Shown piece by piece: positions 43,271-51,269 of a stretch of DNA of 55,509 nucleotides (positions are counted from its first letter, which is position 1; every line of letters starts with the position of its first letter). The notes under the pieces are model-generated. The model ran no database searches and was not told the DNA's origin. It saw only the letters and a program-made list of their open reading frames with translations. Source of the DNA: Gaiellales bacterium (GTDB lineage Bacteria > Actinomycetota > Thermoleophilia > RBG-16-64-13); contig JAAYAL010000013.1 of NCBI GenBank assembly GCA_012719395.1, positions 1 through 55,509 of the forward strand. Reading direction: 5' to 3'. A program made the translations under genes and the position numbers.

Positions 43271-43939
43271 ATGCGCAAGCTTGTCCTCTACCCGATGATG
43301 TTCGTGCTCTTTCTTGCCGGTATCGTCAGCTTTCCGGTTCTGGTGGCGCTGCGACCGTTCCACCGGCGGTGGGGAGCAACCCCGGACGAGGTCAGAGCAC
43401 CGATGCCCGGAGATGGGGAAGTCCCCAATGCCGTGTATCAGACCACGAGGGCCATAACCGTGCGAGCTCCTCAGCCGGCCGTATGGCCCTGGATCGCCCA
43501 GATGGGCTACCGGCGCGCGGGGTGGTATGGGTTTGACCAGTTTGACAACGACGGCGTCCCCAGCGCTGACCACATCATTCCGGACCTTCAGAACCCGCGG
43601 ATTGGAGAAGTGATTGGCGAAGAGGGACTCACCATCCGGGCAGTCAACCGCGACGTGTCACTCATTCTGTCGTTCTCCCATCCAAGAACAGTCTGGGTAT
43701 TCAAGGAGGGCATCTGGCCGAAGTTCGGCAGCAGCAGTCTGGCCTATGTGCTCTTTCCCGTCGACGAGAATCAAACAAGGCTGATTGTCCGTATGCGTTT
43801 CGGCATGCGAATCTTCTCGCTGCCGACGCTCTGGTGGCCGTTCTTTGAGATCGGCGACTTTCTCAATGCCCGAAAGCAGCTTCGCGGCATAAAGGACAGG
43901 GCTGAGGCTCTCGCACCCTCATGGGGAATGGACCAATGA
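43271..43939 (+). CDS. SRPBCC-fold membrane-associated protein
   Basis: A 222-residue protein with an N-terminal hydrophobic segment (LVLYPMMFVLFLAGIVSFPV). An SRPBCC/START-like domain follows: ITVRAPQPAVWPWIAQMGYR, AGWYGFDQFDNDG, and the strand SLAYVLFPVDENQTRLIVRM. These proteins bind hydrophobic ligands, but none can be named here. GAAGGGAG precedes the ATG. Its stop overlaps the next gene start as ATGA. Base composition is lower in GC than the neighbours, and with the following pseudogene it looks like a two-gene unit that has begun to decay. Confidence 0.75.
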   Translation: MRKLVLYPMMFVLFLAGIVSFPVLVALRPFHRRWGATPDEVRAPMPGDGEVPNAVYQTTRAITVRAPQPAVWPWIAQMGYRRAGWYGFDQFDNDGVPSADHIIPDLQNPRIGEVIGEEGLTIRAVNRDVSLILSFSHPRTVWVFKEGIWPKFGSSSLAYVLFPVDENQTRLIVRMRFGMRIFSLPTLWWPFFEIGDFLNARKQLRGIKDRAEALAPSWGMDQ

Positions 43940-44917
43940 ATCGGGTCGGCGCGTATCGGACGATCCCTTTCCCGCCACGTCGCAACCTTGTCATAGACAT
44001 CGTCGAGCTAGGAGCTCGGAAGCATCACCTGCCCGTCATGATCGAACTCGACGTCACCAAAGCGCGCGAGCATTTGCAGAGCCTGAAGGCGAGAACCGGG
44101 GAATCTCGTTCACTGGGTGGATGACGAAATGTATCGCGCAAGCGGTCAGCGAACATCCACAGATGCATGCCTTAACAGGGTGCTGAAGAATGACCGCTTC
44201 GCCGCCGGAGCGTGCTGGGTACGCGCCAGTCTCGAACGCAGGGAGCGCGAATAGCAGCGCTATTTGCGTGACCAAGGACACAGAATGGCGCCGCCCAGCG
44301 CGCTCCGGCGGCCGAGGTTGTTGTTTTTCAGCACCCTCTTAAGGCTGCGCAGGAGATCAATGATCATTTTCCACGACCTTGACGTTCTCGTAATGGTCAA
44401 TAAGATCACCAATGGCGAAGAGACTGTTCTGCCTTACGTAGTCAGAAGGGCGAACGAGAAGTCCGTGAGGCAGATCAGTGCCGAAATCCGCTCGGCTCAA
44501 TCCCGGCGCATGGTCGGCGGAGACATGGCCCTCGGCGAAGACCCATGGTTTGCTGGCATCTATTCACGGTTGCCAGAGTTTATGCGGCATGCGTTTGGCA
44601 GAATGCTGATGAACAATCCATTCTCCGTCAAGCGGAATAGCGGCACCGTTGGAATCAGCGCGGTGGGGATGGTTGCGAAGTTCAGCGGATGGGTTTTCCC
44701 GGTCAGCCCCCAGCCACTCATGTTTGCTTTGGGAGGCATCACACAAAAGCCTGGGGTGATCGGCGACCGCATATCGGTAAGAGAATACCTGAGTGCGTGC
44801 TTTCTCTTCGATCATGATGTCGTGGATGGCGCCCCTGTCGCTCGGTTCGCGTCGCGCCTGGCTGAACTGGCAGAGAGGGCGTTCGGCCTCTGCCAACCAG
44901 AGCAGCCCGATCAATGA
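43936..44917 (+). pseudogene. 2-oxoacid dehydrogenase acyltransferase-like (CAT fold) gene, doubly disrupted
   Basis: Starts FPPRRNLVIDIVELGARKHH and MIELDVTKAREHLQSLKART, the opening of a stand-alone CAT-fold acyltransferase. A one-base loss near 44098-44104 shifts the frame; the other frame continues ISFTGWMTKCIAQAVSEHPQ. A 163-bp insertion with a TTAA duplication then interrupts it. Removing the insert and one TTAA gives HPQMHALRLRRRSMIIFHDL in frame, then DVLVMVNKITNGEETVLPYV. The active-site region FDHDVVDG (HxxxDG) is intact near the end. The repaired protein would have ~270 residues. The ATGA overlap links it to the SRPBCC gene. Confidence 0.85.
44176..44338. mobile_element. 163-bp MITE-like element with TTAA target duplication
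   Basis: The ends are inverted repeats. AGGGTGCTGAA at the left matches TTCAGCACCCT at the right, and similarity continues ~37 bases inward to GCCGCCGGAGCG. The outermost base pair is mismatched (C/C). The flanks are TTAA at 44172-44175 and 44339-44342. The middle forms another near-palindrome (CGCGAATAGC, loop AGC, GCTATTTGCG), so the whole element can fold on itself. It has no coding capacity. Excision with one TTAA restores the host reading frame, which proves the borders. Confidence 0.88.
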
Positions 44918-45004
44918 GGCCTGTCAGCAGCCCCGGTAGGCCGCCCAGCCTGATGGAGCAGCCCCACGTGCCCCACGCGTCTCCCTCTCTGGCCGTCTTT
45001 TGCC

Positions 45005-45237
45005 TCATCTTGCCCCGTTTACGGTAGCGAGAGCTGGCTCTGCCAACAAGGTACTGAGTCTCACCAGGTTGAAGGCGGTGCGGGCGAGCGTGAAGACGGC
45101 ACTCACCTTTTCGAGGCCGCGATGCAGGAGCTTGCGCAGGCCGCCGTTGTCCTTCATCCAGACGAAGGGTTCCTCCACCTTCTTGCACCGCCGCTGCGAC
45201 GGCAGACCGCCGTGGCAACGGGGGCCTTCATGACTGT
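45005..45237 (-). mobile_element. 3' remnant of an IS5-type transposase gene
   Basis: The minus strand reads a transposase C-terminus: RRCKKVEEPFVWMKDNGGLR, then KLLHRGLEKVSAVFTLARTA and FNLVRLSTLLAEPAL before TGA. The KxxEExF(G/V)WxK and FTLxxxAxNLVRL pattern is typical of IS5/IS1182-like DDE transposases. Everything upstream is missing; its 5' edge abuts the dinB stop. An insertion followed by deletion is the simplest explanation. No terminal repeat was identified. Confidence 0.75.
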
Positions 45238-46406
45238 GCCGCTCCCCGCCTGACGGCGGTTTTGCCGTACTTCTCCCGGATGAGGTCCAGCTTCATGTTG
45301 AGCTCACGCAGGAGAGGCACCTCCTGATCGAAAAGGTCATCCTGCCAGGAACGGGGCACCAAATTGCTGAGACCCACGCCCAGCAGCCGAATACGGTAGC
45401 GCCGCTGCCTCCCCTGGCGGAAGAGCGCCAGCACTTCCCGAAAGAACACCTCATCCACATCCCGCGCCGGCAACAGCGTATGCGAGCAGGTATGGGTCAC
45501 GAAGTCCGAGTAGCGGATCTTGACCGTGACCGTACGGGCTTCCAACCGCCTGCGCCGCAACCGGCGGCAGACGTCTTCACACAGGCTGATGAGCGTGGCT
45601 TCCAACACCGCCGCATCCCCCACATCCTCGGGAAAGGTGGTCTCCCGCGATATGGACTTCACCGTCTCCCGTGGCGACACCCGCCGATGGTCCTGACCGC
45701 GCGCGGCCGTGGCCAGCATCTCCCCCCACTCCCCGAAGGACATCCGGAGCAGGCGCTCAGGCACGCGGGCCAGGTCTCCCACCGTCCGCACGCCCCGATC
45801 CTGCAGTTGCCCCAGGAGCGCCGGCCCCACCCCGGGTAGGCGCTGCACCGGCAACGGCGCCAGGAAGGCCGCCTCCGAGCCGGCGGGCACCACCGTGAAC
45901 CCATGAGGCTTCCGGAAGTCTGACGCCACCTTGGCCACCAGCTTGTTGGTGGCCAAGCCCACGGAGATACTCAGATGCAACTGCTCCTGAACCTCTTCCT
46001 GAATGGCGCGCGCCGTTCTTCTCACCGGCCCGAACAACCGCTCTGTACCGGTGAGGTCCACGTAGGCCTCATCCAGGCTCACCTGCTCCACCAACGGGGA
46101 ATAGCCACGCAATATAGCCATGAGCTGCTTGGAATACCGGTGATAGAGATGGTGATTGCCGCTGAGGTAGACACCATGCGGGCACAGCCGCCGGGCGGTG
46201 CGCAGCGGCATGGCCGAATGCACCCCGTATCTGCGGGCGATGTAGTTGGCCGTGGCCACCACTCCCCGCTCTCCACCGCCCACGACCACCGGTTGCCCAC
46301 GCAACGACGGATCCAGGTTCTCCTCCACACTGGCGAAGAAAGCGTCCAAGTCCAAATGGGCAACAGCACGGTACGAAGCCCGTGGACACGAGGGTGGTGT
46401 GCTCAT
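45228..46406 (-). CDS. dinB: DNA polymerase IV (Y family)
   Basis: Error-prone translesion polymerase of 392 residues. Catalytic acidic residues are in VAHLDLDAFFASVEE and QVSLDEAYVDLTG. YIARRYGVHSAMPLRTARRL, ISVGLATNKLVAKVASDFRK, the HhH segment LPGVGPALLGQLQDRGVRTV and the little-finger domain (VTVKIRYSDFVTHTCSHTLL) follow. It ends LIREKYGKTAVRRG, a normal C-terminus, at the edge of an IS remnant. A LexA-type box lies 15 bases upstream of the ATG and a -10 hexamer six bases upstream, so expression should be SOS-controlled and the message leaderless, although a GGGAG abuts the ATG. Confidence 0.95.
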   Translation of the reverse strand: MSTPPSCPRASYRAVAHLDLDAFFASVEENLDPSLRGQPVVVGGGERGVVATANYIARRYGVHSAMPLRTARRLCPHGVYLSGNHHLYHRYSKQLMAILRGYSPLVEQVSLDEAYVDLTGTERLFGPVRRTARAIQEEVQEQLHLSISVGLATNKLVAKVASDFRKPHGFTVVPAGSEAAFLAPLPVQRLPGVGPALLGQLQDRGVRTVGDLARVPERLLRMSFGEWGEMLATAARGQDHRRVSPRETVKSISRETTFPEDVGDAAVLEATLISLCEDVCRRLRRRRLEARTVTVKIRYSDFVTHTCSHTLLPARDVDEVFFREVLALFRQGRQRRYRIRLLGVGLSNLVPRSWQDDLFDQEVPLLRELNMKLDLIREKYGKTAVRRGAAQS

Positions 46407-46412
46407 ACTCCC

Positions 46413-46418
46413 ATTGTA
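46413..46418 (-). promoter_or_regulatory. -10 element of the dinB promoter
   Basis: TACAAT on the minus strand, exactly six bases before the dinB ATG, preceded by TA to give TATACAAT. The transcription start should coincide with the ATG. The LexA-type box ends three bases upstream. Confidence 0.55.
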
Positions 46419-46420
46419 TA

Positions 46421-46434
46421 CGAACATATGTTCG
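46421..46434. promoter_or_regulatory. LexA (SOS) operator upstream of dinB
   Basis: CGAACATATGTTCG is a perfect 14-bp palindrome matching the Gram-positive/actinobacterial LexA box (CGAAC-N4-GTTCG). It sits in the spacer between the dinB -10 and its expected -35, where bound LexA would block RNA polymerase. No lexA gene is in the window. Confidence 0.85.
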
Positions 46435-46503
46435 CACACAAGGTGCCTCCTGCGATTGCAGCGCAGCCGCCGGCCGCCGCAAGGCGCCCTCCCCTGGCGC
46501 CCG

Positions 46504-46887
46504 TCACCCCGACGGAGACCGGCACTTCCCGAAGTGCCGCGTGAAGAGATCCCCCAACAACACTTCGGCCTCCGCGTACAGAGCGCCATAGGCATCAACC
46601 AATTCCTCGGCCTCCTTGGTCAGGCGCGAGCCACCCCCGGAGGCACCCCCCACGCTCCTGTCCACCAAGGAGAAGCCGAGTCTGCCCTCCAGATCACGCA
46701 GGAGATGCCATGCCTTGTTGTAGGACATGCTCATCTCTGCCGCCGCCTGCCGCAGAGACCCCCGCTCCCGCACCAGCCGTAGCAGCTTCAGGGGGCCGAG
46801 GCCGAACGCTTTCCCACCCCGGTCCAACCACAACTTGAACCTCAGGGTGAGCTCATCAGGTGCACCGCTTCGTCCGTCCGCCATCAT
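46504..46887 (-). CDS. ModE-like winged-helix regulator (DNA-binding domain only)
   Basis: A 127-residue protein with the ModE/LysR-type N-terminal winged helix. Segments are LRFKLWLDRGGKAFGLGPLK, LLRLVRERGSLRQAAAEMSM, SYNKAWHLLRDLEGRLGFSL and SGGGSRLTKEAEELVDAYG. The molybdate-binding MOP domains of full ModE are absent, so it may regulate another process or use a separate sensor. The start codon overlaps the pgi stop in ATGATG, indicating coupling. No target operator is recognised. Confidence 0.85.
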   Translation of the reverse strand: MMADGRSGAPDELTLRFKLWLDRGGKAFGLGPLKLLRLVRERGSLRQAAAEMSMSYNKAWHLLRDLEGRLGFSLVDRSVGGASGGGSRLTKEAEELVDAYGALYAEAEVLLGDLFTRHFGKCRSPSG

Positions 46888-48299
46888 GCCCCCTTTCGCA
46901 GGCCGGCGACTTCGCGGGCCAGCGCCTCGTAGCCCGTGCGACCCATTAGTCCGTACGTGGCTTCCTTGCCCAACTCCACGCCGGGCTGGTCAAAGGCGTT
47001 TATGTCCAGCAGCTCGCCCATGAGGCCCGTGGCCACCTCCAGCATGTACAGCAGTTGCCCCAAGGCGTGCGCATCCACCCGCGGCAGGTCCACACGGATC
47101 GACGGCCGCCCCCGTCGTGCCAGCGCCCAGGCTGTAGCGCGCTGTTCCGCATTCAGGAGCTCGCCCAGGCCGTGGCCGCCCAGGTAGGCCAGCGCCGGCT
47201 TTTCCGCGTGAAGCTGTGGCATCGTCGCCTCCCGATCGAAGGAACCCACCCGCAGGAAGGTGACAACCTTGTCGTCCGGCCCCTCAACGTAGAGTTGAAC
47301 CTGAGAGTGCTGGTCCGTGGCACCGAGGGCCTCCACCGGCGTGGGCCCTACGTGGACGTCAGAGCCCCGCCGGTCCCTTGCTTTGCCCAGGCTCTCCGCC
47401 CATAGCTGCTTGAACCAATCGGCCACGAAGCGCAGACGCGCTGAGTACGGCATCATCACGCTGAGTCGCCGGGTGAAGGCTGTGTACTCAAGGTACTGGA
47501 CGCCCGCGAACAGCCCGGCCGGGTTGCGAAGGCCCGGGCTTTCCCTGATACGCCGGTCCATGGCGTCGGCCCCGGCCAGAAGGGCCGCCACGTCCATACC
47601 GCAGAGAGCCGCCGGCAGCACCCCCACCGGGGAAAGCACCGAGAAGCGGCCTCCCACCCCCGCGGAGATGGGGAAGGCCGGGATGCCCTCTTCCTCAGCG
47701 ATCTCCCGCAGGACGCCCTTCTCCGGATCGGTGGTGAAGACCATATGCTCGGCGACGGGGAGCCGGATCGCGGCTGGGCCGGCCTTGCCGGCCACATGTC
47801 CTTCCAGAATGTCCCGCACCAGCAAGTAGGCGGCGGCAGTCTCGGCCGTCCCTCCGGACTTGGAGACCACGTTGGTCAGCGTGCGCTCCCAGTCCAATAG
47901 GTCAAACAAGCCGCGGGTCTGATCAGGATCCACGTTGTCCAACACGAACAGGCGGGGTGTCCCCCCCCTCTCTTCCTTGCTCAGCAGGTTGTGGTAGGGG
48001 TGGAGCAGCGCACCTCCCAGCGCGATGGTCCCCAGGGCCGAACCGCCTATGCCCAACACCAGCAGATTGTCGAACCTTCCGTGACGCTCCTCCGCGAACC
48101 GCACAAGCCCGGAGACATCCTGGCCGGGCAGGTCCATCCAAGCCAGGTCGCCCGCCGCGCGACGCCCCTCCAACGCAGCCTGCGCCGCCGCCATCGGGCC
48201 GGCGCAGCCCTCCAACTGCCGCCCGGTGATCCCCCCGCTGCCTATCGCTTCCGCCAGCGCCAGAGTCACGTCCAGCTCGATCGCGTCTCTCTCGCTCAT
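46884..48299 (-). CDS. pgi: Glucose-6-phosphate isomerase
   Basis: Interconverts glucose 6-phosphate and fructose 6-phosphate. The 471-residue product contains LLVLGIGGSALGTIALGGAL, FVLDNVDPDQTRGLFDLL, TNVVSKSGGTAETAAAYLLV, GGRFSVLSPVGVLPAALCGM and the C-terminal FDQPGVELGK with the catalytic Lys. GGAGGAG precedes the ATG, which overlaps the glycosyltransferase stop as ATGA. The protein is shorter than the ~550-residue enterobacterial enzyme, in line with Gram-positive forms. Confidence 0.94.
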   Translation of the reverse strand: MSERDAIELDVTLALAEAIGSGGITGRQLEGCAGPMAAAQAALEGRRAAGDLAWMDLPGQDVSGLVRFAEERHGRFDNLLVLGIGGSALGTIALGGALLHPYHNLLSKEERGGTPRLFVLDNVDPDQTRGLFDLLDWERTLTNVVSKSGGTAETAAAYLLVRDILEGHVAGKAGPAAIRLPVAEHMVFTTDPEKGVLREIAEEEGIPAFPISAGVGGRFSVLSPVGVLPAALCGMDVAALLAGADAMDRRIRESPGLRNPAGLFAGVQYLEYTAFTRRLSVMMPYSARLRFVADWFKQLWAESLGKARDRRGSDVHVGPTPVEALGATDQHSQVQLYVEGPDDKVVTFLRVGSFDREATMPQLHAEKPALAYLGGHGLGELLNAEQRATAWALARRGRPSIRVDLPRVDAHALGQLLYMLEVATGLMGELLDINAFDQPGVELGKEATYGLMGRTGYEALAREVAGLRKGA

Positions 48300-49456
48300 G
48301 ACTCCTCCCACGCTTGCCATATGACTCGATCATACAATGGCGCCATATGGCCCCAGTCGTAACGGGCCACCCAGGCCCGCTGCCAATCCTCGGGCCACTC
48401 GCGCCCCTTCTCCACCGCCCGCCTCAGCAAAGGCACCATATCGTGGCCCTCGTAGAGCACCTCGCGCCGGGCTTCCAACGGGATCAGCTCCGGGTAGCTC
48501 AGCCGCTGCGGCAGGACCGGACGGCATCCGCAGTAAACGGCTTCCACCACCGCCTGCCCGAAGAACTCGTGCCTGGCAGCCGACACCACCACGTCCGCCG
48601 CCCACAACAAACTAGCGTACCGCTCGAAGGGGCGCACCTTGCCAAACTGGACGACGCGGTCGCCCAAAGCGTCCTTCAAGCCCTGCAGAGCCAACGGCGG
48701 CCTCCCGTGACCGGCCCCCGCGACGGCCACCCGAAAACGCCGCCCCTCGCGCGCCAACTCCAGCAGGGCCTCGGCCACCAGCTCCGGGCCCTTGTCGTAT
48801 TCCCAGCGTTGGTTCCACAGCACGAGCGGCCCCAGAGACGGGTCACCCCAGGGGCTCTCGCCTGCCCGGTACCGGTCGAAGCGGGCCAGGTCGCAACCCA
48901 AGGGAAGGACGGACGATTTGGCGGCCACCTCCTCCACCAGCCCGTGGGGCAGGCAGTCCGGGAGGCGGACCAGCAACTCCGGCACCGCCTGCAGGAACTG
49001 CGCTTGATGGAAGGCGCTGTTGAACAACACGCGATCGGCAGCAAGGGCCGTGGTGAGGTTCTTCCATCCGTAGCTGAGATCCCGGCTTTTCCCAGGGGGG
49101 AGAGGATAGGTCAGCTGATTCTCGTGGAAGTAGACCACGCAGGGCGCAGCGGCCACAGCCGGAGGAGCCAGGGTCTTGTACAGCGGCAGGTCCAGCATGG
49201 ACCCCGCGAAGACCACCTGGGGAGAACCTTGATTCAGCTGTGCTCGCGCCCGCGCTGCCAGTGCCAGCGCCCCCCCTTGCATGCGCCAGGACCAGTGCCG
49301 TCCGGGCAGGCCGTGCACCTCTATGGCATGCGCCGAATGTGCGGCCAAGCCCATTGCGAAATCGCGGTGTGAGCCTCCCAGGAAGGGCTCCACCGCCCAC
49401 ACCGTCAGTCCCGGGCCCGGCTCTTCCAGCCAGGGTAGGTACGCCGGCCGACTCAC
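48296..49456 (-). CDS. DUF3524 glycosyltransferase (tRNA-queuosine mannosyltransferase-like)
   Basis: GT-B glycosyltransferase of 386 residues. The N-terminal DUF3524 region has LTVWAVEPFLGGSHRDFAMG, GLPGRHWSWRMQGGALALAA, VFAGSMLDLPLYKTLAP and CVVYFHENQLTYPLPPGKSR. A group 1 transferase domain follows: VLWNQRWEYDKGPELVAEAL, VVVSAARHEFFGQAVVEAVY and GCRPVLPQRLSYPELIP. The animal member GTDC1/QTMAN mannosylates queuosine of tRNA-Asp; bacterial members are mostly uncharacterised, so the substrate here is inference. The GTG start overlaps the rhomboid stop as GTGA. It lies in a tight run with rhomboid and pgi. Confidence 0.85.
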   Translation of the reverse strand: MSRPAYLPWLEEPGPGLTVWAVEPFLGGSHRDFAMGLAAHSAHAIEVHGLPGRHWSWRMQGGALALAARARAQLNQGSPQVVFAGSMLDLPLYKTLAPPAVAAAPCVVYFHENQLTYPLPPGKSRDLSYGWKNLTTALAADRVLFNSAFHQAQFLQAVPELLVRLPDCLPHGLVEEVAAKSSVLPLGCDLARFDRYRAGESPWGDPSLGPLVLWNQRWEYDKGPELVAEALLELAREGRRFRVAVAGAGHGRPPLALQGLKDALGDRVVQFGKVRPFERYASLLWAADVVVSAARHEFFGQAVVEAVYCGCRPVLPQRLSYPELIPLEARREVLYEGHDMVPLLRRAVEKGREWPEDWQRAWVARYDWGHMAPLYDRVIWQAWEES

Positions 49457-50154
49457 ATCCAGGTCGGCTTTCGTCCGGTGAGGCTCCGATCGCGGAAGAG
49501 GAACACCAGTCCCATGCCCAACACAAAGCCGGCGACGTGCACCCAGAAGGCCACTCCTCCCATGCCGGCCTGCCCAGCAGCCAGCGAGGCTGTGCCTTGG
49601 AACAGCTGCAGCAGAAACCAGAACACCAAGACCACCGCTGCGGGCAGGTAGAACATGGGCCAGATGAAGATAGCCGGCACCAGCACCAGCACCCGCGCCC
49701 GCGGGTAGAGGATCAGGTATGCTCCCAGTACCCCGGCGATAGCCCCACTTGCGCCAACACCGGCCACGGTGGAGTCCGACGCCACCAGTATCTGTCCGAA
49801 GTTGGCCGCAACCCCCACCAGCAGGTAGAAGACGATGAAGCGCACGCGACCCATGGAGTCCTCGACGTTGTTGCCAAAGATGTAGAGGTAGAGCATGTTG
49901 CCCAGGAGGTGCAACCAGCCACCGTGGATGAAGATGGAGGTCACCAGCGTGGCCAGGATACGCGCGTCGAAAGCGCCCGAGCGAATGGTGCCTACCACGT
50001 CGTTGGGCACCGTCCCCCAATGCTGGATGAACTGATTGACCCCTTCCGAGCCCAGCATAAGCTCGTAGAGGAAGACCACCACATTGAGCAGGATAAGCCC
50101 GTAGGTCACGTAAGCCGTGCGGAGGGTGGGGATATCATCACGCAGCGGGATCAT
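49453..50154 (-). CDS. Rhomboid-family intramembrane serine protease
   Basis: A 233-residue membrane protein starting MIPLRDDIPTLRTAYVTYGL. Six or more helices are visible. FIHGGWLHLLGNMLYLYIFG carries the HxxxxHxxxN motif, GVGASGAIAGVLGAYLILYP the catalytic Ser of GASGA, and VAFWVHVAGFVLGMGLVFLF the catalytic His. The catalytic dyad is therefore complete. The ribosome binding site is weak. An upstream extension to 50259 would run into the divergent nfo gene and is rejected. Substrate unknown. Confidence 0.9.
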   Translation of the reverse strand: MIPLRDDIPTLRTAYVTYGLILLNVVVFLYELMLGSEGVNQFIQHWGTVPNDVVGTIRSGAFDARILATLVTSIFIHGGWLHLLGNMLYLYIFGNNVEDSMGRVRFIVFYLLVGVAANFGQILVASDSTVAGVGASGAIAGVLGAYLILYPRARVLVLVPAIFIWPMFYLPAAVVLVFWFLLQLFQGTASLAAGQAGMGGVAFWVHVAGFVLGMGLVFLFRDRSLTGRKPTWM

Positions 50155-50228
50155 GTGCAGCGAGAGCCGTGGAAGGATGAAGGCAACAGGGACCGCGAAG
50201 CCACGCGGGACCGCGGACCGGAGCAATC

Positions 50229-51206
50229 GTGAGCCCCACCCGGCCCGAGGCAGGCCCACTCATAGGCGGCCACGTCTCCACGGCGGGAGGCCTGCTCAAC
50301 GCCACGGCCAACGCCCAACGCATCGGGGCTGAGGTGATACAGATCTTCCCCAGCAACCCCCGCCAGTGGCGCTCCTACCCCTACACTGCGGAGGCACTGC
50401 GGGACTTTGCCCGCTCGCTCGCGCGGCATCGGCTCCCACTGTACGTGCATACCACCTACCTTCTCAATCTCGGCTCGCCGGACGAGGGCCTTCGCGCCAG
50501 GTCCGCACACTCGTTGGCCGAAGCTTACCGCTTCGCGGCGCGCTGTGGAGCCGCCGCCCTCATCACGCACGTGGGCTCTCATCACGGCGCGGGCACTGTG
50601 GCGGTGGCTCCCCGCGTTGTCCAGACCTGCATCGCGGCCCGTTCCGAAGCACGGTCATTGCTTGAGCGCGACAAGGCGGCCGAGGAGGGACGCCCCTCGC
50701 CGGGCGCCACCGCGTCGGGCACTCACGAGCCAGGCATGCTGCAGCGGTTTGAAGAGCTCCCCCTGCTCATGGAGACCGGTGCCGGCAGCGGCCGCATCAT
50801 CGGCACGCTGGAGGATTTGCACCTTCTGCTGACCCTGCTGGATCGGGCCGGGGTGCCCTGCGGCATCTGCCTGGACACCGCCCACCTGTTCGCTGCCGGC
50901 TTCCCTCTGCACACCACGGAGGGTGCGGAGACGCTGTTGGCATGCCTGCAGGTGCGGCAAATGCTGGGGCGGGTGGGAGCGGTGCACCTGAATGACTGTG
51001 AGACGCTCTTGGGCTCCAGGCGCGACCGCCACGCCAATCTGTGGGAAGGTCGTATAGGCCGGGTGGGACTGCAGGCCATGCTGGGACAGCCGGCGCTGAG
51101 GGCAGTGCCCTTCATCCTGGAAGTGCCAGGGTTCGACGGCCACGGGCCGGACCGGCGCAACCTGCTGAGGGCTCGGCGCATGCGCCGAGCCGCCCTGGGC
51201 AGGTGA
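50229..51206 (+). CDS. nfo: Endonuclease IV-like AP endonuclease
   Basis: Base-excision repair enzyme cutting at abasic sites. The 325-residue TIM-barrel protein has IGGHVSTAGGLLNATANAQR, FPSNPRQWRSYP, VHTTYLLNLGSPDEGLRARS, THVGSHHGAG, LLMETGAGSG, CLDTAHLFAAGFPL, VHLNDCETLLGSRRDRHANL and FILEVPGFDGHGPDRRNL, covering the zinc ligands. A ~30-residue insert (LLERDKAAEEGRPSPGATAS) lies between the third and fourth metal motifs. The GTG start follows GGAG. It is divergent from the rhomboid gene. Confidence 0.92.
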   Translation: MSPTRPEAGPLIGGHVSTAGGLLNATANAQRIGAEVIQIFPSNPRQWRSYPYTAEALRDFARSLARHRLPLYVHTTYLLNLGSPDEGLRARSAHSLAEAYRFAARCGAAALITHVGSHHGAGTVAVAPRVVQTCIAARSEARSLLERDKAAEEGRPSPGATASGTHEPGMLQRFEELPLLMETGAGSGRIIGTLEDLHLLLTLLDRAGVPCGICLDTAHLFAAGFPLHTTEGAETLLACLQVRQMLGRVGAVHLNDCETLLGSRRDRHANLWEGRIGRVGLQAMLGQPALRAVPFILEVPGFDGHGPDRRNLLRARRMRRAALGR

Positions 51207-51208
51207 GC

Positions 51209-51251
51209 ACTCCCAGGGCGCGGCTGCCGTCCGGCACCGCGCCCTGGGAGT
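51209..51251. terminator. Bidirectional hairpin between nfo and the sigma factor
   Basis: ACTCCCAGGGCGCGG and its exact complement form a 15-bp stem, with a 13-base loop that can itself pair (TGCC/GGCA). It starts three bases after the nfo stop and ends 19 bases before the end of the convergent sigma gene. No long T-run is present. The position fits a shared terminator. Confidence 0.7.
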
Positions 51252-51269
51252 CCGGCTGGCTCAGCCAGA

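Noticed and set aside
44921-45004. Terminator or gene after the acyltransferase pseudogene
   Set aside because: No convincing stem with T-run and no coding signal; left unannotated.
49457-50020. Extension of the DUF3524 glycosyltransferase upstream
   Set aside because: It overlaps the rhomboid gene in another frame; homology starts after the GTG that overlaps the rhomboid stop.
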